A stretch of 58,464 bases of DNA from Bacillus sp. (in: firmicutes) (GCA_023666125.1 JAMPCN010000006.1:1-58464); one strand, 5' to 3'. Counted from the first letter of the stretch, positions 8,444 to 16,654 are shown. Notes: generated by a model from the sequence alone, not told the origin. Made by a program: numbers and translations.

Positions 8444-10015
8444 TTGATGGATATCTTTTTGTGGATTATCTGGTTCGGCACATATATACCCGGAGCAGTT
8501 TGCTTTGAACTTTATATCATGCATATGTTTCAGCAAAATTCCTATAAACCGACGGAATACCGGGAATGGCTTGCAGTAACCGGGAATGTCGGAAGACTGC
8601 TTGGAAAAACGCTTTACAGCCTGATTTCTCTGCCATTACTTATGATTGGCGGGCGAGGATGTCTTATTACGGCGTGCCTGATGAATATAATGACTATTTT
8701 GGTCAATAAACCCCGTAAAGCAAAAAAACCGCTTGTTTATACGGCAAGAGTCAAGAGAATGCTGATAACGACAGGTATTTTATTTATCATTGGCATGTTG
8801 TGTTCTTTTATCCGCAGGGCGGATATCGTCAGAACATGCAGTGTGGTTTTATCGGTGTTATTTGTGCTGCTTCCTGTTTTGGCGCTGTTGGTGAATTTTA
8901 TCAATCATCCGATAGAGCAGGCCATTGACAGGTATTATATTAATGATGCGGCGCGGATTTTAAGCAGGATGCCGGATTTAACGGTCATAGGCGTTACCGG
9001 AAGTTATGGGAAGACCAGCGTCAAATATTTTCTAAGCAAGCTGCTTTCCCAACAGTTTAATGTTTTGCACACGCCCGGCAATTACAATACGACTCTGGGT
9101 GTTGTCAGGACCATCAGGGAGCATATGAAGTCTTTCCATGAAATTTTTATCTGTGAGATGGGAGCAAGACAGGTAGGGGATATTAAGGAAATCTGCGACT
9201 TAGTGCATCCAAAATATGGAATTATCACTTCGATAGGCCCACAGCATCTGCAAAGTTTTCATACGATTGAGAATGTCATCGGCACGAAATTTGAACTGGC
9301 CGACGCCATACCGTCTGACGGGAAAGTTTTTTTAAATTATGATAATCCTTATATCAGGGATAAAAAAACAGACAAACCGTTTGTCAGCTATGGCACATCA
9401 GGAGAAAATACGGATTATGCGGCTTATGATATCAGGGTGTCAAAAGAAGGCTCATTTTTTAAGATGAAAGATAAACAGGGCGCGGAATATGAGTTTCATA
9501 CGAAGCTGGTCGGCAATCATAATGTGCAAAACATTGCCGGAGCTATCGCGGTTGCCAATACGCTTGGCATTTCAATGGAAAAACTGATATTTCCGGTGAA
9601 ACAACTGGAGAGCGTACCGCACAGACTGCAGTTAATCAAGCAGGGAAGCAGAACCATATTGGATGACGCTTATAATTCCAATAAAAATGGATTTAAGGCC
9701 GCTTTGGATACATTGGCGATGTTTGAAGACCTCAGAATCTTAGTGACGCCCGGTATGGTGGAACTCGGGGAACGTCAGTATGAGGAAAATAAGGAAATAG
9801 GCATATATGCGCATGATAAATGCGATTATGCGGTGCTGGTAGGAAAAGAGCAGACAAAGCCGATACAGGACGGTCTGCTGGAATCCGGTTTTGCAAAGCA
9901 AAAAATGATTGTCGTAGATACGATTCAGGAGGCGTTTCAGATGGTGAATGCGATACCCGGCGAGAAACAGAAAGTTGTTTTGATTGAAAATGATCTGCCG
10001 GATAATTATATGTAA
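8444..10015 (+). CDS. murF: Membrane-anchored MurF-like ligase
   Basis: Mur-ligase family protein closest to MurF, which adds D-Ala-D-Ala to the UDP-MurNAc-tripeptide. The first ~160 residues are not the usual MurF uridine-binding domain: they contain several hydrophobic membrane segments. The ATP-binding loop GVTGSYGKT is at about residues 184-192, followed by PGNYNTTLG, CEMGARQVGD and the C-terminal DDAYNSNKNG motif. The adjacent ddl, which makes the D-Ala-D-Ala dipeptide, supports the MurF reading. The start is TTG at 8444 (11 bases after AAAGGA) or the ATG at 8447. Without the canonical N-terminal domain the acceptor could differ from the standard muropeptide. Confidence 0.78.
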   Translation: MMDIFLWIIWFGTYIPGAVCFELYIMHMFQQNSYKPTEYREWLAVTGNVGRLLGKTLYSLISLPLLMIGGRGCLITACLMNIMTILVNKPRKAKKPLVYTARVKRMLITTGILFIIGMLCSFIRRADIVRTCSVVLSVLFVLLPVLALLVNFINHPIEQAIDRYYINDAARILSRMPDLTVIGVTGSYGKTSVKYFLSKLLSQQFNVLHTPGNYNTTLGVVRTIREHMKSFHEIFICEMGARQVGDIKEICDLVHPKYGIITSIGPQHLQSFHTIENVIGTKFELADAIPSDGKVFLNYDNPYIRDKKTDKPFVSYGTSGENTDYAAYDIRVSKEGSFFKMKDKQGAEYEFHTKLVGNHNVQNIAGAIAVANTLGISMEKLIFPVKQLESVPHRLQLIKQGSRTILDDAYNSNKNGFKAALDTLAMFEDLRILVTPGMVELGERQYEENKEIGIYAHDKCDYAVLVGKEQTKPIQDGLLESGFAKQKMIVVDTIQEAFQMVNAIPGEKQKVVLIENDLPDNYM

Positions 10016-10095
10016 CAACGCATAAGAAACTTTACGTCTGCGTCTTTGTGTCTGTGTCCGGATTTGCAGGCGGCGGGAAAGGTATGGGAAAGATT

Positions 10096-11277
10096 ATGAA
10101 AATTAAAGTAGGCGTTTTTTTCGGAGGAAAAAGTGTGGAGCATGAGGTTTCCGTTATTTCGGGTATTCAGGCATTAAAAGCCTTTGATAAGGAGAAATAC
10201 GAAGCGCTTCCCATCTATATTACCAAAGAAAATGAGATGTATACCGGCGAGGCGGCAGGAGAGATTGAGAATTATAAAAATATTCCGGAGTTATTAAAAA
10301 AGAGTATTCGTATCTTCTGTATCTGTGAACAGGGAAAACTGAATCTGGTACAATACCCGGAGAAAAAATTCGGCAGTTCGGTAGTGGATTATATTGATGT
10401 GGCATTCCCGGTTGTGCATGGCGCCAACGTGGAAGACGGCTCTTTGCAGGGCTTTTTACGTCACTATAATGTGCCGCTTGTAGGCTGTGATGTGGCGCCT
10501 GCGGCGGTTTCCATGGATAAATATGTCATGAAAGCAGTGTTAAAGGATAATGATATTCCGATACTGGACTGCGTCACGCTGCATGTGTCGGAATACCGGC
10601 AAGATGAAGAGAGCGCATACCATAAGGTGGAAAATAAGGTAGCATATCCGGTTATTGTAAAGCCTGTCAATCTGGGTTCCAGCGTAGGCATTAAAATTGC
10701 GAAAGACAGGGAGGAATTGCGGGAGGCTTTGGAATATGCTTATGAATTTGGGCAGAAAGTGCTGATAGAAAGAGCAATTATGAATCTGCGGGAAATTAAC
10801 TGTGCGGTTTTAGGGGATTATGAGAGCGCGCAGGCATCCGAGTGTGAAGAACCGGTTTCCAGTGATGAAATTTTAAGTTATGAAGATAAGTATGTGGCGG
10901 GAAATAAATCCGGTTCCGAGGGAATGAGGACGGCGAAAAGAGAACTGCCTGCCAATCTGACGCCTGAACTGCGGGAGGAAATCCGCAGCCTTGCGGTAAA
11001 AACATTCCGGGCATTGGATTGTAATGGTGTGTCCAGGATTGACTTTATGATTGATAAAGATACGAACAAGGTATATGTGAATGAAATCAACTCCATTCCG
11101 GGTTCTCTTGCTTTTTATTTATGGGAGGCCGTGGGAAAACCGTACGCGGAGTTGTTGGATGATATGGTAAAACTTGCATTAAAAAGGGAACGTGAAGAGA
11201 ATAACCTTTTAACTTCCTTTGAAAGCAATATTTTACAAAATGCCAGCCTTTCCGGCGCAAAGGGTGTAAAAAAATAA
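10096..11277 (+). CDS. ddl: D-alanine--D-alanine ligase
   Basis: ATP-grasp ligase joining two D-Ala for peptidoglycan precursors. The protein begins MKIKVGVFFGGKSVEHEVSVIS, the N-terminal dipeptide-site motif. GSSVGIK carries the conserved Ser, and NEINSIPGS near residue 330 holds metal and product contacts. The omega-loop Tyr of the KY pair (YEDKY) is kept, which in the known family goes with D-Ala rather than D-lactate as second substrate; the loop has a Gly/Ser/Lys-rich insertion after it. Upstream ATG 10084 and GTG 10048 are also in frame; 10096 gives the family's normal N-terminus. The C-terminal ~40 residues extend beyond the core. Downstream lies spoVT. Confidence 0.92.
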   Translation: MKIKVGVFFGGKSVEHEVSVISGIQALKAFDKEKYEALPIYITKENEMYTGEAAGEIENYKNIPELLKKSIRIFCICEQGKLNLVQYPEKKFGSSVVDYIDVAFPVVHGANVEDGSLQGFLRHYNVPLVGCDVAPAAVSMDKYVMKAVLKDNDIPILDCVTLHVSEYRQDEESAYHKVENKVAYPVIVKPVNLGSSVGIKIAKDREELREALEYAYEFGQKVLIERAIMNLREINCAVLGDYESAQASECEEPVSSDEILSYEDKYVAGNKSGSEGMRTAKRELPANLTPELREEIRSLAVKTFRALDCNGVSRIDFMIDKDTNKVYVNEINSIPGSLAFYLWEAVGKPYAELLDDMVKLALKREREENNLLTSFESNILQNASLSGAKGVKK

Positions 11278-11319
11278 AGAGGGCAATATAAAAATCATAT
11301 AGAAAATAACAAGATTCAG

Positions 11320-11348
11320 GTATAAACTCCCACCATTTACAGATACTA
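11320..11348 (+). promoter_or_regulatory. Candidate sigma-G promoter of spoVT
   Basis: GTATA (11320-11324) fits the sigma-G -35 consensus gHATR. After 17 bases, GATACTA (11342-11348) matches 6 of 7 positions of CATHHTA. In Bacillus subtilis spoVT is transcribed by sigma-G. The transcript should begin near 11355. Confidence 0.5.
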
Positions 11349-11389
11349 CTAGCACGGTTTATATAAAATACGATTAGAGTAAATGGAGG
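11333..11389 (+). promoter_or_regulatory. Inverted repeat pairing with the spoVT ribosome site
   Basis: CCATTTAC (11333-11340) is the exact reverse complement of GTAAATGG (11379-11386). After one mismatch two more G-C pairs follow, so four of the five bases of GGAGG (11385-11389) are paired. The left arm lies in the spacer of the sigma-G-like promoter, upstream of the expected transcript start; the hairpin can therefore form only in read-through RNA. Confidence 0.5.
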
Positions 11390-11399
11390 TTTTTAGTAT

Positions 11400-11945
11400 A
11401 TGAAAGCAACGGGAATTGTTAGAAGAATAGATGATTTAGGACGTATTGTCATTCCGAAGGAGATTCGCAGGACACTGCGCATCAGAGAAGCCGACCCGCT
11501 GGAAATTTATACCGACAGAGAAGGCGAAATTATTCTGAAGAAATATTCGCCTATCGGAGAGATGGGAACGTTTGCAAAACAGTATGCCGAGAGTATGGCA
11601 CAGGTATCCGGACACATTGCAATGATATCCGACAGAGACCAGTTTATTGCCGTTTCCGGAGGTATGAAAAATGTTTTGGGAAAATCCATCAGTAGGGATT
11701 TGGAAGAAAAAATTAATAACAGAGAGAGCGTGGTAGCGACAAAGGGAGACAGAAATTTTATTCCTGTCTGCCACGAAGCCGGTGAAGAATATCACCATGA
11801 GGCAATCAGCCCCATTATATGTGAGGGGGATGTGATTGGCGCCGTTATTCTTTTGGAAATGGATAACAAATCCAAAATGGGCGAGGTGGAGCAGAAGCTG
11901 ATTCAGTCCGCAGCAGGTTTTTTGGGCAGACAGATGGAACAGTGA
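11400..11945 (+). CDS. spoVT: Stage V sporulation protein T
   Basis: Transcriptional regulator of late forespore genes. Residues 1-50 are the AbrB-type swapped-hairpin DNA-binding domain (MKATGIVRRIDDLGRIVIPKEI). Residues ~55-181 are the GAF-like domain typical of SpoVT, ending at normal length (181). The start follows ATGGAGG, part of an inverted repeat. It is separated from mfd by three enzyme genes and the microprotein, whereas mfd and spoVT are neighbours in Bacillus. The stop codon touches, with no gap, the stop of the convergent C39-like gene. Confidence 0.95.
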   Translation: MKATGIVRRIDDLGRIVIPKEIRRTLRIREADPLEIYTDREGEIILKKYSPIGEMGTFAKQYAESMAQVSGHIAMISDRDQFIAVSGGMKNVLGKSISRDLEEKINNRESVVATKGDRNFIPVCHEAGEEYHHEAISPIICEGDVIGAVILLEMDNKSKMGEVEQKLIQSAAGFLGRQMEQ

Positions 11946-12587
11946 TTATATAAAATAGTCTATCGTATCTTCCGGGAGAAGACGGGTATTGTTATTAAAG
12001 ATGATGACCGCCTCCCGGATGGGATACGGTCCCATCTCATAAAAACCTTCGCCGGTACGGTTTAAACGTTCGATAGAGACAAGACGGTTGGCGCGTTTGG
12101 GCTGGTCCGGTATAAAGGTGATGCCCGGTTCGGAGTATTCTTCGCTTAATTCGGGGTCATCTTCTTCCTCATAATAAGGGTCAAAGAGGTAGATATTATC
12201 ATCCTCAACGCCCGTTAAAAGTACATAGTGGCCTACGTCTAAAAATACGCGCAGCACAACAACGCCGCCCTGCTGTAAGGCATACAGAATTTTACCGGTC
12301 TGGTTGATATGTACATCCTCACCCGATATAAATTCACAGGAAATCGGAAAGTTTTTCATCCGTCCAAACTGGTTGAGCCAATTAGAAAGGAACATCATAG
12401 CGGTAGCGGAAGTGCCATGTTTTCCAACCTCGCCGTTTTCATTATAGGAATCCAGACAATAAAGCATAATGTACTTAATAATGTCCGGATAGATATCCTC
12501 TCTTTCAAAAAGATAGCGGACGGCATTGGTAAGCGTAACCGGACCGCAGTCGTATTCGCTGGATTGATAATTGAGTAAATTTTTCAT
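11946..12587 (-). CDS. C39-like cysteine peptidase family protein
   Basis: A 213-residue protein with the papain-like peptidase C39 signature and no signal peptide or membrane segment. The presumed triad is complete: C14 in EYDCGPVTL, H120 in DVGHYVLLTG and D136 in YLFDPYY; Q8 could be the oxyanion residue. Stand-alone C39-like domains differ from the double-glycine leader peptidases fused to ABC transporters, and their substrates are mostly unknown. A good promoter lies upstream on the minus strand. The start codon overlaps a 4-codon minicistron. The gene converges on spoVT without spacing and no terminator is visible between them, so their transcripts may run into each other. Confidence 0.8.
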   Translation of the reverse strand: MKNLLNYQSSEYDCGPVTLTNAVRYLFEREDIYPDIIKYIMLYCLDSYNENGEVGKHGTSATAMMFLSNWLNQFGRMKNFPISCEFISGEDVHINQTGKILYALQQGGVVVLRVFLDVGHYVLLTGVEDDNIYLFDPYYEEEDDPELSEEYSEPGITFIPDQPKRANRLVSIERLNRTGEGFYEMGPYPIREAVIIFNNNTRLLPEDTIDYFI

Positions 12588-12598
12588 GTGGAATCCAT
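12584..12598 (-). other. Four-codon minicistron overlapping the C39-like gene start
   Basis: On the minus strand ATG GAT TCC ACA TGA ends in ATGA, sharing its stop with the start codon of the C39-like gene. The SD-like GGAAAGG lies three bases before the minicistron ATG but about 14 bases before the gene's ATG. Ribosomes may therefore first load on the minicistron and re-initiate. Confidence 0.3.
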
Positions 12599-12646
12599 GT
12601 TCCTTTCCAATGTTTTCTCGGCATAAAACAGTATAAAAGTGATTGT

Positions 12647-12675
12647 AATATACAACGTATTGATTTTTTTGTCAA
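12647..12675 (-). promoter_or_regulatory. Sigma-A promoter of the C39-like gene
   Basis: Read on the minus strand: TTGACA (12675-12670), 17 bases, TATATT (12652-12647). The match is near-perfect. Confidence 0.7.
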
Positions 12676-12760
12676 GAATGTGCTATGATACGTTTGCCTG
12701 TCCGATAAAGCGCGCATTTAAGAGGCATTTTAATAAATGTCAGTTTTTTGGAAAAAAATG

Positions 12761-12789
12761 TTGACAATAGAGAGTTCTGGAAATATAAT
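12761..12789 (+). promoter_or_regulatory. Perfect-consensus sigma-A promoter of the oligopeptide importer
   Basis: TTGACA (12761-12766), exactly 17 bases and TATAAT (12784-12789) give the full consensus. Such strong promoters are usually held down by a repressor; see the dyad immediately downstream. Confidence 0.85.
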
Positions 12790-12798
12790 TTAACACAG

Positions 12799-12819
12799 TT
12801 CCTAGTTGAATACTAGGAA
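12799..12819 (+). promoter_or_regulatory. Operator-like dyad at the transcript start
   Basis: TTCCTAGT (12799-12806) and ACTAGGAA (12812-12819) form a perfect 8-bp dyad with a 5-base centre. It begins about three bases after the expected transcription start and ends just before the ribosome site. It has no T run, so it is more likely a repressor site or mRNA 5' stem than a terminator. Confidence 0.55.
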
Positions 12820-12835
12820 ATGGGAGGAGGAGTTT

Positions 12836-14488
12836 ATGATGAAAAAGTTGTTTGGTAAAGCTGTCAGTATTGCGCTTGTATGGACAATGCTGTTTCTGAT
12901 GACAGGCTGTGGTTCATCAGAAGAGCAGGGCGGCGCATCCGCAGATAACGCGGCAGAGACGCTGGATAGTGCGTCTGCGGATGGAAAGGTAGTCAACATC
13001 GGCATTACGGATTCTTTGGGCGGCATGAATCCCTTGACAATCGACCAGACCTGGATTAATAAATATGCAATAGGATTAGAATTTCTTCCGCTGGTGGATT
13101 TGGATGAAAATTTGAATTTCCAGCCCATGCTGGCAGATTCCGTGACGACGGAGGATAATATAAATTTCATCGTTCATATTGATGAAAATGCCGCGTGGTC
13201 GGACGGTACGCCGGTTACGGCGCAGGATGTTGAGTTTACGTTCTGTCGTCTGGCAAGCCCTGTGATAGCCAATCCGACTTTGATGCTCTATGCCTTTGAA
13301 GGGGTAAACGATGAAGGGTTTGTAGAAGAGGGCGTAAACAGCGTAGAGGGAATCAAGATTCTGGATGATAAGACGGTTCAGTTTACGACAAAATATCCGA
13401 TAGCGCTGACTACATTTGAAAATACGTATGCTTTTTATATTCATACGTTACCGAAACATGTGCTGGAGGGCTACAGTGAAGCGGAACTTTCCACATTGGA
13501 TTGGTTTAACCATCCTGACGTTATAAGCGGCCCTTACAGGGTGACGGATTATGATGTTGACCATTATATTTCCTATACGGCCAATGAAAGTTACTGGAAA
13601 GGCGCGCCGAAAATTGATAAGCTGAATTTCCGGATTCTGGATTCCAGCCAGATTTATGCAGGATTACAGTCCGGAGAAATAGATGTCACACATCATACGA
13701 TGACGGCAATTCCGCAGGAAGACTATGAAAATATAGAAGCATTGGAAAATGTCGATGTGGTATATGGTTCACCGATTACCAATCAGTCCGTATTTATCCA
13801 GACGGAAAATATTCCGGATGTAAGAGTGCGGCAGGCGCTTGTATATGCGATTGACAGGAATCAGATTTTAGAGCAGTTGATGAAAGGACATGGTGAAATC
13901 GTAGACGGTTTCCTTTCTTCCGCCGGTCCGTTTTTTGATGAAACGATTACGCCGCTGCCGTATGACCCGGAAAAAGCAAAGGCATTGTTGGAAGAGGCGG
14001 GATGGGATAGTTCCCGGACACTTCGCTTTTATGTCAATTCCGGCGATGGCACGTTTGTGAATGCGGCACAGGTTATGGCGGCGCAGTGGGCGGACGCAGG
14101 CATTAAGGTAGAGATTCAGACGGTTGATTTGGCAACGTTGATGACGATTGCAGGTACGACTGACTATGATTTCTTTGCGGTGCAGTATACATATGCGCCG
14201 GTTGACCCTTATCCGGACATTGCATGGCTGCTTGGCGGCGAGGGAAGCTGGACCGGATATGGCAGTGATGAAATTAACGACGCGCTGGCTTCTACCCAGA
14301 CGGCGGGCAGTGTTGAGGAAATGAAAGAGTTTTATTCCGTTGTCGATAAAAAAGTGCAGGAGGATGTACCGATGTTTTCCGCCTATGTTATTAGTGCGCA
14401 GGGAGCCGTCAGCAAGAGATTGACGGGAGTTAATGCGAATGTTTACGGGTTCTTTACCAATGTGCATGAATGGGATGTTGCACAATAA
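12836..14488 (+). CDS. Oligopeptide-binding lipoprotein (SBP_bac_5 family)
   Basis: Extracellular solute-binding lipoprotein of a peptide ABC importer (OppA/DppA type). The N-terminus MMKKLFGKAV is followed by a hydrophobic stretch ending in the lipobox LMTGC. After an acidic Ser/Ala linker comes the family-5 binding fold of about 500 residues, with conserved elements such as WSDGTPVTAQDV, SGPYRV and DVRVRQALVYAIDR. At 550 residues it is normal length. The ribosome site GGGAGGAGG serves the ATG at 12836 or 12839. It is first in the operon and followed by a strong hairpin that probably keeps its mRNA level above that of the transporter genes. Confidence 0.93.
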   Translation: MMKKLFGKAVSIALVWTMLFLMTGCGSSEEQGGASADNAAETLDSASADGKVVNIGITDSLGGMNPLTIDQTWINKYAIGLEFLPLVDLDENLNFQPMLADSVTTEDNINFIVHIDENAAWSDGTPVTAQDVEFTFCRLASPVIANPTLMLYAFEGVNDEGFVEEGVNSVEGIKILDDKTVQFTTKYPIALTTFENTYAFYIHTLPKHVLEGYSEAELSTLDWFNHPDVISGPYRVTDYDVDHYISYTANESYWKGAPKIDKLNFRILDSSQIYAGLQSGEIDVTHHTMTAIPQEDYENIEALENVDVVYGSPITNQSVFIQTENIPDVRVRQALVYAIDRNQILEQLMKGHGEIVDGFLSSAGPFFDETITPLPYDPEKAKALLEEAGWDSSRTLRFYVNSGDGTFVNAAQVMAAQWADAGIKVEIQTVDLATLMTIAGTTDYDFFAVQYTYAPVDPYPDIAWLLGGEGSWTGYGSDEINDALASTQTAGSVEEMKEFYSVVDKKVQEDVPMFSAYVISAQGAVSKRLTGVNANVYGFFTNVHEWDVAQ

Positions 14489-14535
14489 CTTGCAATCAAT
14501 AAGCATGGATGATAATATAAAGAAACGATAAGTGT

Positions 14536-14570
14536 AATACCACAGATGGCGTAAAACCGTCTGTGGTATT
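14536..14570 (+). terminator. Partial terminator or mRNA-stabilising hairpin after the binding protein
   Basis: AATACCACAGA (14536-14546) pairs perfectly with TCTGTGGTATT (14560-14570), and three more pairs extend inward, giving a 14-bp stem with a 7-base loop. The following sequence is TGTTGCAG, a poor T run. It should attenuate rather than stop transcription into the ATPase genes. Confidence 0.65.
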
Positions 14571-14620
14571 TGTTGCAGTATAGCGCAGGGGAAATAATTG
14601 ATAATCAGTGGGGAAAAATC

Positions 14621-15598
14621 ATGTCACATTTGCTGGAAGTTGACGGACTTACAACGGCTTTTAAGGGAGATTACGGGGAAAATATAAGCGTGGACCATAT
14701 TCATTTTTATGTGGATAAGGGAGAGACTGTCTGTATTGTGGGAGAGTCCGGATGCGGGAAAAGCGTTACATCGCTTTCTATCATGGGGCTGTTAGCCAGA
14801 GACGGGAAAGTGACGGACGGGGCGGTTTATTTTGACGGGCGCAACCTGTTTGAAATGACGCAGCAGGAATTGGATAATGTCAGAGGCAATCAGATGACCA
14901 TGATTTTTCAGGACCCGCTTACGTCGTTGAATCCCGTTTTTACGATAGGCAACCAGATTACGGAAAGTATCAGGACGCATATGGGGCTTTCCAAAGCAGA
15001 AGCGGAAAAAAGAGCGCAGATGCTGCTTACAAGAGTCGGTATGCCGGATGCAAAGCAGGCAATGAAAAAATTCCCGCACACGCTTTCCGGCGGTATGCGC
15101 CAGAGGGTTATGATTGCCATGGCGTTATCCTGTAATCCGCAGCTTTTAATTGCGGATGAGCCGACTACCGCGTTGGATGTTACGATTCAGGCGCAGATAA
15201 TGAAATTGATAAAAGAATTGCAGCAGGAAAATGACATGTCTGTCATTTTGATTACACATGATATCGGACTGGTTGCGCGTATGGCGGACAGGGTGCTTGT
15301 GATGTATGCAGGGCAGTTGATTGAAGAGGCGTCCGTGACGGAATTATTTCAAAATCCGAAACATCCGTATACGCAGGCGCTTTTGGCGTCTGTGCCGACG
15401 ATAAGAGACGATGCCGACAGGCAGTTGGTATCCATACCTGGACTTGTGCCTGAAAATTATGATGATATTACGGGATGCCGCTTTGCCCAAAGGTGCCGAT
15501 ACTACTGCGCGAAATGCGATAAAAAACAGACCGATTACGAAGTGCTTCCCGGACATACGGTTAAGTGCGCAAGACAAACGAGTTTGTCCGGCGAATAA
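14621..15598 (+). CDS. Oligopeptide ABC transporter ATPase (OppD/DppD type)
   Basis: One of two ATPases powering the importer. Walker A GESGCGKS is at about residues 42-49, followed by Q-loop FQDPLTSLNP, signature LSGGMRQR, Walker B LLIADEPTTALD and H-switch ILITHD. The C-terminal oligo_HPY extension carries Cys residues (CRFAQRCRYYCAKC), as in [4Fe-4S]-containing DppD proteins. A frame opens upstream at TTG 14570, but that start would lie within the hairpin and has no ribosome site; ATG 14621 is chosen. The end of the gene is unusual: its last codons lie in a run of three hairpins. Confidence 0.94.
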   Translation: MSHLLEVDGLTTAFKGDYGENISVDHIHFYVDKGETVCIVGESGCGKSVTSLSIMGLLARDGKVTDGAVYFDGRNLFEMTQQELDNVRGNQMTMIFQDPLTSLNPVFTIGNQITESIRTHMGLSKAEAEKRAQMLLTRVGMPDAKQAMKKFPHTLSGGMRQRVMIAMALSCNPQLLIADEPTTALDVTIQAQIMKLIKELQQENDMSVILITHDIGLVARMADRVLVMYAGQLIEEASVTELFQNPKHPYTQALLASVPTIRDDADRQLVSIPGLVPENYDDITGCRFAQRCRYYCAKCDKKQTDYEVLPGHTVKCARQTSLSGE

Positions 15599-15632
15599 GT
15601 TCGCCTGACAGAATTGTCAGAGACAATTCTGT
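15573..15632 (+). repeat. Three tandem perfect hairpins at the ATPase-ATPase junction
   Basis: GACAAAC/GTTTGTC (15573-15588, 2-base loop), GGCGAA/TTCGCC (15590-15605, 4-base loop containing the stop codon) and ACAGAATTGTC/GACAATTCTGT (15608-15632, 3-base loop) follow each other with 1-2 base gaps. None has a T run. Confidence 0.8.
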
Positions 15633-15650
15633 GGAAAGAGAGAATGCAGT

Positions 15651-16640
15651 ATGAATACGGAACAGACGCCACTGATTCAGGTGGAGAGGATGAAAAAATA
15701 TTATCCCGTTAAGGGCGGGATGATTACACATACGACAGGCTATGTGAAAGCGGTGGATGATGTTAGTTTTTCCATTATGAAAGGGGAAACATTAGGGCTT
15801 GTAGGAGAATCGGGCTGCGGAAAGTCTACGATTGGCAGACAGTTGGTCGGACTGGAAAGACCAACAGGCGGTGCGGTTTACTATAAAGGAAAGAATCTGG
15901 CGGATATGGGGAAAAAAGAGATGCAGCAGATTCGTACCGGGCTGCAGATGGTGTTTCAGGATCCATATTCTTCCTTAAATCCGAGAAAACATATATACGA
16001 GATTTTGGCGCAGCCGATGTTGTACCATAAAGTATCAACAAAAGATTCCGTCGAAAAAGATGTTTTGCAGATTCTGGACATGGTCGGACTGCCAAAGAAT
16101 ACGCTGGGCAGATATCCTCATGAGTTTTCCGGCGGACAAAGACAGCGTATTGGCATTGCAAAAGCGCTGTCTTTACATCCGGAATTTATCGTCTGTGATG
16201 AACCGGTAAGCGCGCTGGATGTTTCCATACAGGCGCAGATTTTGAATTTATTAAAAAGCCTGCAAAAAGAACTGCATTTGACGTTACTTTTCGTAGGGCA
16301 TGGGCTTGGCGCGGTGAATTATGTCAGTGACAGAATCGCCGTCATGTATCTTGGCAAAATTGTAGAAATGGGAGAGGCAAAAGAAATTTTTAGGAATCCG
16401 GTACATCCCTATACAAAAGCGTTGCTGGATGCGGCGCCGGTTCCCGACCCGGATGAGAATGCTTTGGAGCATGGCATTTTACAGGGCGAGGTTGGCAGCA
16501 GCGTCAACCCGCCGTCCGGATGCAGATTTCATACAAGGTGTCCTTATGCGCTGGACGAGTGCGGCAAAGACGAGCCTCTGATAAAAGAGGCTAAGGGCGC
16601 GGCTGACGGGCATTGTGTGGCCTGTTGGAATGATAAGTGA
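15651..16640 (+). CDS. Oligopeptide ABC transporter ATPase (OppF/DppF type)
   Basis: Second ATPase of the importer, 329 residues. Walker A GESGCGKS is at about residue 57, FQDPYSSLNPR is the Q-loop, FSGGQRQR the signature and CDEPVSALD Walker B. The H-switch reads FVGHGLG; most family members have a VAHDLS-type sequence, so the Asp following the His is replaced by Gly. This is unusual and I note it as seen. The C-terminal Cys-containing extension CRFHTRCPYALDEC is present. Confidence 0.93.
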   Translation: MNTEQTPLIQVERMKKYYPVKGGMITHTTGYVKAVDDVSFSIMKGETLGLVGESGCGKSTIGRQLVGLERPTGGAVYYKGKNLADMGKKEMQQIRTGLQMVFQDPYSSLNPRKHIYEILAQPMLYHKVSTKDSVEKDVLQILDMVGLPKNTLGRYPHEFSGGQRQRIGIAKALSLHPEFIVCDEPVSALDVSIQAQILNLLKSLQKELHLTLLFVGHGLGAVNYVSDRIAVMYLGKIVEMGEAKEIFRNPVHPYTKALLDAAPVPDPDENALEHGILQGEVGSSVNPPSGCRFHTRCPYALDECGKDEPLIKEAKGAADGHCVACWNDK

Positions 16641-16654
16641 GTGGAGGCGTCGGC

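Noticed and set aside
12799-12819. Intrinsic terminator before the peptide-binding protein
   Set aside because: The 8-bp dyad is followed by a purine-rich ribosome site, not by T.
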